A stretch of DNA of 64,000 bases from Diadophis punctatus similis (GCA_023053685.1 JALIGW010000001.1:48961859-49025858); one strand, 5' to 3'. Shown: positions 1-14,400, counted from the stretch's first letter. Translations and numbers: made by a program. Notes: a model not told the origin generated them from the sequence alone.

Positions 1-375
1 GGATCGAAAAGTATACACCCTCCTAACCATATCGATGGACTACGAATCCATTTGCGATCTCCATTTTGCACTCCAAATTAATGGATACCAAACCCTAACC
101 CTAAGTGGATTTTCAGTAAATGGAATTTTCCCATGTATTTTGCCAGGAAATATACAAAAGGGAGAATCGAAAAGTATGCACCCTCCTAACCATACCAATG
201 GGCTCCGAATCCAATGCCAATGTCCATTTTTCTCTCCAAATTTATGGTTACCAAACCCGAAGACTAAGTGGATTTTCAGTAAATGGGATTTCCCCATGTA
301 TTTTGCCAGGAAATATACAAAATGCAGGATCGAAAAGTATACAGCCTCCTAACCATACAGATGGACTATGAATCC
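1..375 (+). repeat. Satellite block 1, CCCTAA orientation
   Basis: Partial block open at the window start, about 2.3 monomers. The second monomer has lost its telomere motif (CCCGAAGACTAAG near 256-270). It closely resembles 16,435-16,809 at an offset of 16,434 bp. Confidence 0.9.
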
Positions 376-400
376 GCCGCCAATGGATTCATAGTCCATC
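360..400. repeat. Junction J1 copy 1 (perfect inverted repeat, + to - switch)
   Basis: Two 16-nt arms, GATGGACTATGAATCC and its exact reverse complement, flank the 9-nt spacer GCCGCCAAT. Outside this core the two flanks are also inverted copies of the monomer with scattered mismatches, so the fold could extend much further. Confidence 0.95.
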
Positions 401-1252
401 GGTATGGTTAGGATATCCAAACTTTTCGATCCTACGTTTTGTATATTTCCTGGCAAAATACATGGGGAAATCCCATTTACTGAAAATCCACTTAGGGTTA
501 GGGTTAGGTAACCATGAATTCGGAGAGAAAAATGGAGCGAATTCGGAGGGTTCCCAGGGTTAGGTAACCATGAATTTGGAGAGAAAAATGGACATTGCCA
601 TTGGATTCGGAGCCCATTGGTATGGTTAGGAGGGTGCATACTTTTCGGTCCTGCCTTTTGTATATTTCCTGGCAAAATACATGGGAAAATCCCATTTACT
701 GAAAATCCACTTAGGGTTAGGGTTAGGCATCCATGAATTCAGAGCGCAAAATGGAGATTGCCAATGGATTCGTAGCCCATCAGTATGGTTAGGAGGGTGC
801 ATACTTTTCGATCCTGCCTTTTGTATATTTCCTGGCAAAATACATGGGAAAATCCAATTTACTGAAAATCCACTTAGTGTTAGGGTTAGGTATCCATGAA
901 TTCGGAGTGCAAAATGGAGATCGCCAATGGATTCGGAGCCTATCGCTATGGTTAGCAGGGTGTATACTTTTCAATACTGCCTTTTGTATATTTCCTGGCA
1001 AAATCCCATTTACAGAAAATCCACTTAGGGTTAGGGTTAGGTATCCATGAATTCGGATTGCAAAATGGAGATCGCCATTGGATACGTAGCCCATTGGTAT
1101 GGTTAGGAGGGTGCATACTTTTTGATCCTGCCTTTTGTATATTTCCTGGCAAAATAAATGGGAAAATCCCATTTACTGAAAATCCACTTACGGTTAGGGT
1201 TAGGCATCTATGAATTCGGAGCGCAAAATGGAGATCGCCAATGGATTCGTAG
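385..1252 (-). repeat. Satellite block 2, TTAGGG orientation
   Basis: Opens with the J1 cassette: a diverged partial monomer followed by a 56-bp truncated monomer between the GGGTTAGG motifs at 501 and 557. Full-length monomers follow. Confidence 0.9.
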
Positions 1253-1275
1253 GCCATCATGGATTTTCCCATGTA
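1203..1275. repeat. Junction J2 copy 1, broken by a deletion (- to + switch)
   Basis: The left arm up to GGATTCGTAG (ending 1,252) and the spacer GCCATCATGG match the other J2 copies. The right arm is missing and the sequence passes straight into ATTTTCCCATG. About 110 bp is absent relative to intact J2, with TGG shared at the breakpoint, consistent with a microhomology deletion. Confidence 0.8.
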
Positions 1276-4009
1276 TTTTGCCAGGAAATATACAAAAGTC
1301 AGGATCGAAAAGTATGCACCCTCCTAACCATAGCAATGGGCTCCGAATCCATTGGCGATCTCCATTTTGCGCTCCGAATTCATGGATGCCTAACCCTAAC
1401 CCTAAGTCGATTTTCAGTAAATGGGATTTTCCCATGTATTTTGCCAGGAAATATACAAAAGGCAGGATCAAAAAGTATGCACCCTCCTAACCATAACAAT
1501 GGGCTCCGAATCCAATGGCAATGTCCATTTTTCTCTCCAACTTCATGGTTACCTAACCTAACCCTAAGTGGATTTTCATTAAATGGGATTTTCCCATGTA
1601 TTTTGGCAGGAAATCTACAAAAGGCAGGATCGAAAAGTATACACCATCCTAACCATACCGATGGGCTCCGAATCCATTGGCGATCTCCATTTTGCACTCC
1701 AAATTCACGGATACCTAACCCTAACCCTAAGTGGATTTTCAGTAAATTGGATTTTCCCATGTATTTTGCCAGGAAATATACAAAAGGCAGGATCGAAAAG
1801 TATGCACCCTCCTAACCATAGCAATGGGCTCCGAATCTAATGACCGTCCATTTTTCTCTCCAAATTCATGGTTACCTAACCCTAACCCTAAGTGGATTTT
1901 CTGTAAATGGGATTTTCCCTTGTATTTTGCCAGGAAATATACAAAAGGCAGGATCGAAAAGTATGCACCCTCCTAACCATACTGATGGGCTACGAATCCA
2001 TTGGCGATCTCCATTTTGCGCTCCGAATTCATGGATGCCTAACCCTAACCCTAAGTCGATTTTCAGTAAATGGGATTTTCCCATGTATTTTGCCAGGAAA
2101 TATACAAAAGGCAGGATCGAAAAGTATGCATCCTCCTAACCATACCAATGGGCTCCGAATCCAATGGCAATGTCCATTTTTCTCTCCAACTTCATGGTTA
2201 CCTAACCTAACCCTAAGTGGATTTTCATTAAATGGGATTTTCCCATGTATTTTGGCAGGAAATCTACAAAAGGCAGGATCGAAAAGTATACACCATCCTA
2301 AACATACCGATGGGCTCCGAATCCATTGGTGATCTCCATTTTGCACTCCAAATTCACGGATACCTAACCCTAACCCTAAGTGGATTTTCAGTAAATTGGA
2401 TTTTCCCATGTATTTTGCCAGGAAATATACAAAAGGCAGGATCGAAAAGTATGCACCCTCCTAACCATACTGATGGGCTACGAAACCATTGGCGATCTCC
2501 ATTTTGCGCTCCGAATTCATGGATGCCTAACCCTAACCCTAAGTGGATTTTCTGTAAATGGGATTTTCCCATGTATTTTGCCAGGAAATATACAAAAGGC
2601 AGGATCGAAAAGTATGCACCCTCCTAACCATACTGATGGGCTACGAAACCATTGGCGATCTCCATTTTGCACTCCGAATTCATGGATGCCTAACCCTAAC
2701 CCTAAGTGGATTTTCAGTAAATGGGATTCTCCCATGTATTTTACCAGGAAATATACAAAAGGCAGGATCAAAAAGTATGCACCCTCCTAACCATACCAAT
2801 GGGCTCCGAATCCAATGGCAATGTCCATTTTTCTCTCCAACTTCATGGTTACCTAACCCTAACCCTAAGTGGATTTTCATTAAACGGGATTTTCCCATGT
2901 ATTTTGGCAGGAAATCTGCAAAAGGCAGGATCGAAAAGTATACACCATCCTAACCATACCGATGGGCTCCGAATCCATTGGCAATCTCCATTTTGCACTC
3001 CGAATTCATGGATGCCTAACCCTAACCCTAAGTGGATTTTCAGTAAATGGGATTCTCCCATGCATTTTGCCAGGAAATATACAAAAGGCAGGATCAAAAA
3101 GTATGCACCCTCCTAACCATACCAATGAGCTCTGAATCTAATGACAATGTCCATTTTCTCTCCGAATTCATGGTTACCTAAACCTAACCCTAAGTGGATT
3201 TTCTGTAAATGGGATTTTCCCATGTATTTTGCCAGGAAATATACAAAAGGCAGTATTGAAAAGTATACACCCTACTAACCATAGCGATGGGCTACGAATC
3301 CATTGGCGATCTCCATTTTGCGCTCCGAATTCATGGATGCCTAACCCTAACCCTAAGTCGATTTTCAGTAAATGGGATTTTCCCATGTATTTTGCCAGGA
3401 AATATACAAAAGGCAGGATCGAAAAGTATGCACCCTCCTAACCATACCAATGGGCTCCGAATCCAATGGCAATGTCCATTTTTCTCTCCAACTTCACGGT
3501 TACCTAACCCTAACCCTAAGTGGATTTTCAGTAAATTGGATTTTCCCATGTATTTTGCCAGGAAATATACAAAAGGCAGGATCGAAAAGTATGCACCCTC
3601 CTAACCATACTGATGGGCTACGAAACCATTGGCGATCTCCATTTTGCGCTCCGAATTCATGGATGCCTAACCCTAACCCTAAGTGGATTTTCTCTAAATG
3701 GGATTTTCCCATGTATTTTGCCAGGAAATATACAAAAGGCAGGATCGAAAAGTATGCACCCTCCTAACCATACTGATGGGCTACAAATCCATTGGCGATC
3801 TCCATTTTGCGCTCCGAACTCATGGATGCCTAACCCTAACCCTAAGTGGATTTTCAGTAAATGGGATTTTCCCATGTATTTTGCCAGGAAATATACAAAA
3901 GGCAGGATCGAAAAGTATGCACCCTCCTAACCATACCAATGGGCTCCGAATCCAACGGCAATGTCCATTTTTCTCTCCAACTTCATGGTTACCTAACCCT
4001 AACCCTAAG

Positions 4010-7000
4010 TGGATTTTCATTAAATGGGATTTTCCCATGTGTTTTGGCAGGAAATCTACAAAAGGCAGGCTCAAAAAGTATACACCATCCTAACCATAGC
4101 GATGGGCTCCGAATCCATTGGCGATCTCCATTTTGCACTCCGAATTCATGGTTACCTAACCCTAACCCTAAGTGCATTTTCTGAAAATGGGATTTTCCCA
4201 TGTATTTTGCCAGGAAATATATAAAAGGCAGGATCAAAAAATATATACCCTCCTAACCATACCGATGGGCTCCGAATCCATTGGCGATCTCCATTTTGCG
4301 CTCCGAATTCGTGGATGCCTAACCCTAACCCTAAGTGGATTTTTTGTAAATGGGATTTTCCCATGTATTTTGCCAGGAAATATACAAAAGGCAGTATTGA
4401 AAAGTATACACCCTCCTAACCATACCGATGGGCTTCGAATCCATTGGCGATCTCCATTTTGCACTCCGAATTCATGGATGCCTAACCCTAACCCTAAGTG
4501 GATTTTCAGAAAATGGGATTTTCCCATGTATTTTGCCAGGAAATAAACAAAAGGCAGGATCAAAAAGTATGCACCCCCATAACCATACAATGGGCTCCGA
4601 ATCCAATGGCGATCTCCATTTTGCACTCCGAATTCATGGATACCTAACCCTAACCCTAAGTGGATTTTCAGTAAATTGGATTTTCCCATGTATTTTGCCA
4701 GGAAATATACAAAAGGCAGGATCGAAAAGTATACACCCTCCTAACCATATCGATGGACTACGAATCCATTTGCGATCTCCATTTTGCACTCCAAATTAAT
4801 GGATACCAAACCCTAACCCTAAGTGGATTTTCAGTAAATGGAATTTTACCATGTATTTTGCCAGGAAATATACAAAAGGCAGGATCGAAAAGTATGCACC
4901 CTCCTAACCATAGCAATGGGCTCCGAATCTAATGACCGTCCATTTTTCTCTCCAAATTCATGGTTACCTAACCCTAACCCTAAGTGGATTTTCTGTAAAT
5001 GGGATTTTCCCTTGTATTTTGCCAGGAAATATACAAAAGGCAGGATCGAAAAGTATGCACCCTCCTAACCATACTGATGGGCTACGAATCCATTGGCGAT
5101 CTCCATTTTGCGCTCCGAATTCATGGATGCCTAACCCTAACCCTAAGTCGATTTTCAGTAAATGGGATTTTCCCATGTATTTTGCCAGGAAATATACAAA
5201 AGGCAGGATCGAAAAGTATGCATCCTCCTAACCATACCAATGGGCTCCGAATCCAATGGCAATGTCCATTTTTCTCTCCAACTTCATGGTTACCTAACCT
5301 AACCCTAAGTGGATTTTCATTAAATGGGATTTTCCCATGTATTTTGGCAGGAAATCTACAAAAGGCAGGATCGAAAAGTATACACCATCCTAACCATACC
5401 GATGGGCTCCGAATCCATTGGTGATCTCCATTTTGCACTCCAAATTCACGGATACCTAACCCTAACCCTAAGTGGATTTTCAGTAAATTGGATTTTCCCA
5501 TGTATTTTGCCAGGAAATATACAAAAGGCAGGATCGAAAAGTATGCACCCTCCTAACCATACTGATGGGCTACGAAACCATTGGCGATCTCCATTTTGCG
5601 CTCCGAATTCATGGATGCCTAACCCTAACCCTAAGTGGATTTTCTGTAAATGGGATTTTCCCATGTATTTTGCCAGGAAATATACAAAAGGCAGGATCGA
5701 AAAGTATGCACCCTCCTAACCATACTGATGGGCTAAAAATCCATTGGCGATCTCCATTTTGCGCTCCGAACTCATGGATGCCTAACACTAACCCTAAGTG
5801 GATTTTCAGTAAATGGGATTTTCCCATGTATTTTGCCAGGAAATATACAAAAGGCAGGATCGAAAAGTATGCACCCTCCTAAACATACCAATGGGCTCCG
5901 AATCCAATGGCAATGTCCATTTTTCTCTCCAACTTCATGGTTACCTAACCCTAACCCTAAGTGGATTTTCATTAAATGGGATTTTCCCATGTGTTTTTGC
6001 AGGAAATCTACAAAAGGCAGGCTCAAAAAGTATACACCATCCTAACCATAGCGATGGGCTCCGAATCCATTGGTGATCTCCATTTTGCACTCCGAATTCA
6101 TGGATACCTAACCCTAACCCTAAGTGGATTTTCAGTAAATTGGATTTTCCCATGTATTTTGCCAGGAAATATACAAAAGGCAGGATCGAAAAGTATGCAC
6201 CCTCCTAACCATAATGATGGGCTACGAAACCATTGGCGATCTCCATTTTGCACTCCGAATTCATGGATGCCTAACCCTAACCCTAAGTGGATTTTCAGTA
6301 AATGGGATTCTCCCATGTATTTTGCCAGGAAATATACAAAAGGCAGGATCAAAAAGTATGCACCCTCCTAACCATACCAATGGGCTCCGAATCCAATGGC
6401 AATGTCCATTTTTCTCTCCAACTTCATGGTTACCTAACCCTAACCCTAAGTGGATTTTCATTAAACGGGATTTTCCCATGTATTTTGGCAGGAAATCTGC
6501 AAAAGGCAGGATCGAAAAGTATACACCATCCTAACCATACCGATAGGCTCCGAATCCATTGGCGATCTCCATTTTGCACTCCGAATTCATGGATGCCTAA
6601 CCCTAACCCTAAGTGGATTTTCAGTAAATGGGATTCTCCCATGCATTTTGCCAGGAAATATACAAAAGGCAGGATCAAAAAGTATGCACCCTCCTAACCA
6701 TACCAATGAGCTCTGAATCTAATGACAATGTCCATTTTTCTCTCCGAATTCATGGTTACCTAAACCTAACCCTAAGTGGATTTTCTGTAAATGGGATTTT
6801 CCCATGTATTTTGCCAGGAAATATACAAAAGGCAGTATTGAAAAGTATACACCCTACTAACCATAGCGATGGGCTACGAATCCATTGGCGATCTCCATTT
6901 TGCGCTCCGAATTCATGGATGCCTAACCCTAACCCTAAGTCGATTTTCAGTAAATGGGATTTTCCCATGTATTTTGCCAGGAAATATACAAAAGGCAGGA

Positions 7001-7010
7001 TCGAAAAGTA
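4010..7010 (+). repeat. Higher-order repeat unit U1 (copy of 8,406-11,402)
   Basis: Matches U2 at an offset of 4,396 bp, changing to 4,392 bp after a 4-bp deletion in U2 at about 10,547 (CCCATTTTGCC instead of CCCATGTATTTTGCC). Distinctive monomers shared include the TATATAAAAGG variant at 4,218 and the ATAAACAAAAGG variant near 4,543. Limits are judged by eye. Confidence 0.75.
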
Positions 7011-7081
7011 TGCACCCTCCTAACCATACCAATGGGCTCCGAATCCAATGGCAATGTCCATTTTTCTCTCCAACTTCATGG

Positions 7082-8050
7082 TTACCTAACCCTAACCCTA
7101 AGTGGATTTTCATTAAATGGGATTTTCCCATGTGTTTTCGCAGGAAATCTACAAAAGGCAGGCTCAAAAAGTATACACCATCCTAACCATAGCGATGGGC
7201 TCCGAATCCATTGGTGATCTCCATTTTGCACTCCGAATTCATGGATACCTAACCCTAACCCTAAGTGGATTTTCAGTAAATTGGATTTTCCCATGTATTT
7301 TGCCAGGAAATATACAAAAGGCAGGATCGAAAAGTATGCACCCTCCTAACCATAATGATGGGCTACGAAACCATTGGCGATCTCCATTTTGCACTCCGAA
7401 TTCATGGATGCCTAACCCTAACCCTAAGTGGATTTTCAGTAAATGGGATTCTCCCATGTATTTTGCCAGGAAATATACAAAAGGCAGGATCAAAAAGTAT
7501 GCACCCTCCTAAACATACCAATGGGCTCCGAATCCAATGGCAATGTCCATTTTTCTCTCCAACTTCATGGTTACCTAACCCTAACCCTAAGTGGATTTTC
7601 ATTAAATGGGATTTTCCCATGTGTTTTCGCAGGAAATCTACAAAAGGCAGGCTCAAAAAGTATACACCATCCTAACCATAGCGATGGGCTCCGAATCCAT
7701 TGGTGATCTCCATTTTGCACTCCGAATTCATGGATACCTAACCCTAACCCTAAGTGGATTTTCAGTAAATTGGATTTTCCCATGTATTTTGCCAGGAAAT
7801 ATACAAAAGGCAGGATCGAAAAGTATGCACCCTCCTAACCATAATGATGGGCTACGAAACCATTGGCGATCTCCATTTTGCACTCCGAATTCATGGATGC
7901 CTAACCCTAACCCTAAGTGGATTTTCAGTAAATGGGATTCTCCCATGTATTTTGCCAGGAAATATACAAAAGGCAGGATCAAAAAGTATGCACCCTCCTA
8001 ACCATACCAATGGGCTCCGAATCCAATGGCAATGTCCATTTTTCTCTCCA
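7082..8050 (+). repeat. Local 489-bp (three-monomer) tandem repeat
   Basis: Trimer landmarks recur exactly 489 bp apart (7,082/7,571, 7,117/7,606, 7,239/7,728, 7,355/7,844). The same trimer occurs once more about 1,141 bp upstream near 5,941-6,430; 1,141 is seven monomers. Confidence 0.8.
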
Positions 8051-8405
8051 ACTTCATGGTTACCTAACCTAACCCTAAGTGGATTTTCATTAAACGGGAT
8101 TTTCCCATGTATTTTGGCAGGAAATCTGCAAAAGGCAGGATCGAAAAGTATACACCATCCTAACCATACCGATAGGCTCCGAATCCATTGGCGATCTCCA
8201 TTTTGCGCTCCGAATTCATGGATGCCTAACCCTAACCCTAAGTGGATTTTCAGTAAATGGGATTTTCCCATGTATTTTGCCAGGAAATATACAAAAGGCA
8301 GGACCGAAAAGTATGCACCCTCCTAACCATACCAATGGGCTCCGAATCCAATGGCAATGTCCATTTTTCTCTCCAAATTTATGGTTACCAAACCCGAAGA
8401 CTAAG

Positions 8406-11402
8406 TGGATTTTCATTAAATGGGATTTTCCCATGTGTTTTGGCAGGAAATCTACAAAAGGCAGGCTCAAAAAGTATACACCATCCTAACCATAGCGATG
8501 GGCTCCGAATCCATTGGCGATCTCCATTTTGCACTCCGAATTCATGGTTACCTAACCCTAACCCTAAGTGCATTTTCTGAAAATGGGATTTTCCCATGTA
8601 TTTTGCCAGGAAATATATAAAAGGCAGGATCAAAAAATATATACCCTCCTAACCATACCGATGGGCTCCTAATCCATTGGCGATCTCCATTTTGCGCTCC
8701 GAATTCGTGGATGCCTAACCCTAACCCTAAGTGGATTTTTTGTAAATGGGATTTTCCCATGTATTTTGCCAGGAAATATACAAAAGGCAGTATTGAAAAG
8801 TATACACCCTCCTAACCATACCGATGGGCTTCGAATCCATTGGCGATCTCCATTTTGCACTCCGAATTCATGGATGCCTAACCCTAACCCTAAGTGGATT
8901 TTCAGAAAATGGGATTTTCCCATGTATTTTGCCAGGAAATAAACAAAAGGCAGGATCAAAAAGTATGCACCCCCATAACCATACAATGGGCTCCGAATCC
9001 AATGGCAATCTCCATTTTGCACTCCGAATTCATGGATACCTAACCCTAACCCTAAGTGGATTTTCAGTAAATTGGATTTTCCCATGTATTTTGCCAGGAA
9101 ATATACAAAAGGCAGGATCGAAAAGTATACACCCTCCTAACCATATCGATGGACTACGAATCCATTTGCGATCTCCATTTTGCACTCCAAATTAATGGAT
9201 ACCAAACCCTAACCCTAAGTGGATTTTCAGTAAATGGAATTTTACCATGTATTTTGCCAGGAAATATACAAAAGGCAGGATCGAAAAGTATGCACCCTCC
9301 TAACCATAGCAATGGGCTCCGAATCTAATGACCGTCCATTTTTCTCTCCAAATTCATGGTTACCTAACCCTAACCCTAAGTGGATTTTCTGTAAATGGGA
9401 TTTTCCCTTGTATTTTGCCAGGAAATATACAAAAGGCAGGATCGAAAAGTATGCACCCTCCTAACCATACTGATGGGCTACGAATCCATTGGCGATCTCC
9501 ATTTTGCGCTCCGAATTCATGGATGCCTAACCCTAACCCTAAGTCGATTTTCAGTAAATGGGATTTTCCCATGTATTTTGCCAGGAAATATACAAAAGGC
9601 AGGATCGAAAAGTATGCATCCTCCTAACCATACCAATGGGCTCCGAATCCAATGGCAATGTCCATTTTTCTCTCCAACTTCATGGTTACCTAACCTAACC
9701 CTAAGTGGATTTTCATTAAATGGGATTTTCCCATGTATTTTGGCAGGAAATCTACAAAAGGCAGGATCGAAAAGTATACACCATCCTATCCATACCGATG
9801 GGCTCCAAATCCATTGGTGATCTCCATTTTGCACTCCAAATTCACGGATACCTAACCCTAACCCTAAGTGGATTTTCAGTAAATTGGATTTTCCCATGTA
9901 TTTTGCCAGGAAATATACAAAAGGCAGGATCGAAAAGTATGCATCCTCCTAACCATACTGATGGGCTACGAAACCATTGGCGATCTCCATTTTGCGCTCC
10001 GAATTCATGGATGCCTAACCCTAACCCTAAGTGGATTTTCTGTAAATGGGATTTTCCCATGTATTTTGCCAGGAAATATACAAAAGGCAGGATCGAAAAG
10101 TATGCACCCTCCTAACCATACTGATGGGCTAAAAATCCATTGGCGATCTCCATTTTGCGCTCCGAACTCATGGATGCCTAACACTAACCCTAAGTGGATT
10201 TTCAGTAAATGGGATTTTCCCATGTATTTTGCCAGGAAATATACAAAAGGCAGGATCGAAAAGTATGCACCCTCCTAAACATACCAATGGGCTCCGAATC
10301 CAATGGCAATGTCCATTTTTCTCTCCAACTTCATGGTTACCTAACCCTAACCCTAAGTGGATTTTCATTAAATGGGATTTTCCCATGTGTTTTCGCAGGA
10401 AATCTACAAAAGGCAGGCTCAAAAAGTATACACCATCCTAACCATAGCGATGGGCTCCGAATCCATTGGTGATCTCCATTTTGCACTCCGAATTCATGGA
10501 TACCTAACCCTAACCCTAAGTGGATTTTCAGTAAATTGGATTTTCCCATTTTGCCAGGAAATATACAAAAGGCAGGATCGAAAAGTATGCACCCTCCTAA
10601 CCATAATGATGGGCTACGAAACCATTGGCGATCTCCATTTTGCACTCCGAATTCATGGATGCCTAACCCTAACCCTAAGTGGATTTTCAGTAAATGGGAT
10701 TCTCCCATGTATTTTGCCAGGAAATATACAAAAGGCAGGATCAAAAAGTATGCACCCTCCTAACCATACCAATGGGCTCCGAATCCAATGGCAATGTCCA
10801 TTTTTCTCTCCAACTTCATGGTTACGTAACCCTAACCCTAAGTGGATTTTCATTAAACGGGATTTTCCCATGTATTTTGGCAGGAAATCTGCAAAAGGCA
10901 GGATCGAAAAGTATACACCATCCTAACCATACCGATGGGCTCCGAATCCATTGGCGATCTCCATTTTGCACTCCGAATTCATGGATGCCTAACCCTAACC
11001 CTAAGTGGATTTTCAGTAAATGGGATTCTCCCATGCATTTTGCCAGGAAATATACAAAAGGCAGGATCAAAAAGTATGCACCCTCCTAACCATACCAATG
11101 AGCTCTGAATCTAATGACAATGTCCATTTTTCTCTCCGAATTCATGGTTACCTAACCCTAACCCTAAGTGGATTTTCTGTAAATGGGATTTTCCCATGTA
11201 TTTTGCCAGGAAATATACAAAAGGCAGTATTGAAAAGTATACACCCTACTAACCATAGCGATGGGCTACGAATCCATTGGCGATCTCCATTTTGCGCTCC
11301 GAATTCATGGATGCCTAACCCTAACCCTAAGTCGATTTTCAGTAAATGGGATTTTCCCATGTATTTTGCCAGGAAATATACAAAAGGCAGGATCGAAAAG
11401 TA
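8406..11402 (+). repeat. Higher-order repeat unit U2
   Basis: Shares U1 monomer order from about 8,406. Its later part (about 9,720-11,300) also matches 12,810-14,390 at an offset of 3,090 bp. The 4-bp deletion is present in both, so U2 and U3 are closer to each other there than to U1. Confidence 0.75.
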
Positions 11403-14400
11403 TGCACCCTCCTAACCATACTGATGGGCTACAAATCCATTGGCGATCTCCATTTTGCGCTCCGAACTCATGGATGCCTAACCCTAACCCTAAGTGGATT
11501 TTCAGTAAATGGGATTTTCCCATGTATTTTGCCAGGAAATATACAAAAGGCAGGATCGAAAAGTATGCACCCTCCTAACCATACCAATGGGCTCCGAATC
11601 CAACGGCAATGTCCATTTTTCTCTCCAACTTCATGGTTACCTAACCCTAACCCTAAGTGGATTTTCATTAAATGGGATTTTCCCATGTGTTTTGGCAGGA
11701 AATCTACAAAAGGCAGGCTCAAAAAGTATACACCATCCTAACCATAGCGATGGGCTCCGAATCCATTGGTGATCTCCATTTTGCACTCCGAATTCATGGT
11801 TACCTAACCCTAACCCTAAGTGCATTTTCTGAAAATGGGATTTTCCCATGTATTTTGCCAGGAAATATATAAAAGGCAGGATCAAAAAATATATACCCTC
11901 CTAACCATACCGATGGGCTCCGAATCCATTGGCGATCTCCATTTTGCGCTCCGAATTCGTGGATGCCTAACCCTAACCCTAAGTGGATTTTTTGTAAATG
12001 GGATTTTCCCATGTATTTTGCCAGGAAATATACAAAAGGCAGTATTGAAAAGTATACACCCTCCTAACCATACCGATGGGCTTCGAATCCATTGGCGATC
12101 TCCATTTTGCACTCCGAATTCATGGATGCCTAACCCTAACCCTAAGTGGATTTTCAGAAAATGGGATTTTCCCATGTATTTTGCCAGGAAATAAACAAAA
12201 GGCAGGATCAAAAAGTATGCACCCCCATAACCATACAATGGGCTCCGAATCCAATGGCGATCTCCATTTTGCACTCCGAATTCATGGATACCTAACCCTA
12301 ACCCTAAGTGGATTTTCAGTAAATTGGATTTTCCCATGTATTTTGCCAGGAAATATACAAAAGGCAGGATCGAAAAGTATACACCCTCCTAACCATATCG
12401 ATGGACTACGAATCCATTTGCGATCTCCATTTTGCACTCCAAATTAATGGATACCAAACCCTAACCCTAAGTGGATTTTCAGTAAATGGAATTTTACCAT
12501 GTATTTTGCCAGGAAATATACAAAAGGCAGGATCGAAAAGTATGCACCCTCCTAACCATAGCAATGGGCTCCGAATCTAATGACCGTCCATTTTTCTCTC
12601 CAAATTCATGGTTACCTAACCCTAACCCTAAGTGGATTTTCTGTAAATGGGATTTTCCCTTGTATTTTGCCAGGAAATATACAAAAGGCAGGATCGAAAA
12701 GTATGCACCCTCCTAACCATACTGATGGGCTACGAATCCATTGGCGATCTCCATTTTGCGCTCCGAATTCATGGATGCCTAACCCTAACCCTAAGTCGAT
12801 TTTCATTAAATGGGATTTTCCCATGTATTTTGGCAGGAAATCTACAAAAGGCAGGATCGAAAAGTATACACCATCCTAACCATACCGATGGGCTCCAAAT
12901 CCATTGGTGATCTCCATTTTGCACTCCAAATTCACGGATACCTAACCCTAACCCTAAGTGGATTTTCAGTAAATTGGATTTTCCCATGTATTTTGCCAGG
13001 AAATATACAAAAGGCAGGATCGAAAAGTATGCACCCTCCTAACCATACTGATGGGCTACGAAACCATTGGCGATCTCCATTTTGCGCTCCGAATTCATGG
13101 ATGCCTAACCCTAACCCTAAGTGGATTTTCTGTAAATGGGATTTTCCCATGTATTTTGCCAGGAAATATACAAAAGGCAGGATCGAAAAGTATGCACCCT
13201 CCTAACCATACTGATGGGCTAAAAATCCATTGGCGATCTCCATTTTGCGCTCCGAACTCATGGATGCCTAACACTAACCCTAAGTGGATTTTCAGTAAAT
13301 GGGATTTTCCCATGTATTTTGCCAGGAAATATACAAAAGGCAGGATCGAAAAGTATGCACCCTCCTAAACATACCAATGGGCTCCGAATCCAATGGCAAT
13401 GTCCATTTTTCTCTCCAACTTCATGGTTACCTAACCCTAACCCTAAGTGGATTTTCATTAAATGGGATTTTCCCATGTGTTTTCGCAGGAAATCTACAAA
13501 AGGCAGGCTCAAAAAGTATACACCATCCTAACCATAGCGATGGGCTCCGAATCCATTGGTGATCTCCATTTTGCACTCCAAATTCATGGATACCTAACCC
13601 TAACCCTAAGTGGATTTTCAGTAAATTGGATTTTCCCATTTTGCCAGGAAATATACAAAAGGCAGGATCGAAAAGTATGCACCCTCCTAACCATAATGAT
13701 GGGCTACGAAACCATTGGCGATCTCCATTTTGCACTCCGAATTCATGGATGCCTAACCCTAACCCTAAGTGGATTTTCAGTAAATGGGATTCTCCCATGT
13801 ATTTTGCCAGGAAATATACAAAAGGCAGGATCAAAAAGTATGCACCCTCCTAACCATACCAATGGGCTCCGAATCCAATGGCAATGTCCATTTTTCTCTC
13901 CAACTTCATGGTTACCTAACCCTAACCCTAAGTGGATTTTCATTAAACGGGATTTTCCCATGTATTTTGGCAGGAAATCTGCAAAAGGCAGGATCGAAAA
14001 GTATACACCATCCTAACCATACCGATGGGCTCCGAATCCATTGGCGATCTCCATTTTGCACTCCGAATTCATGGATGCCTAACCCTAACCCTAAGTGGAT
14101 TTTCAGTAAATGGGATTCTCCCATGCATTTTGCCAGGAAATATACAAAAGGCAGGATCAAAAAGTATGCACCCTCCTAACCATACCAATGAGCTCTGAAT
14201 CTAATGACAATGTCCATTTTTCTCTCCGAATTCATGGTTACCTAACCCTAACCCTAAGTGGATTTTCTGTAAATGGGATTTTCCCATGTATTTTGCCAGG
14301 AAATATACAAAAGGCAGTATTGAAAAGTATACACCCTACTAACCATAGCGATGGGCTACGAATCCATTGGCGATCTCCATTTTGCGCTCCGAATTCATGG
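11310..14400 (+). repeat. Higher-order repeat unit U3
   Basis: About 11,310-12,800 matches 3,660-5,150 at an offset of 7,648 bp. After about 12,800 the offset to U2 falls from 3,252 to 3,090 bp, consistent with loss of about one monomer. It carries the 4-bp deletion (near 13,637) shared with U2. Confidence 0.72.
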
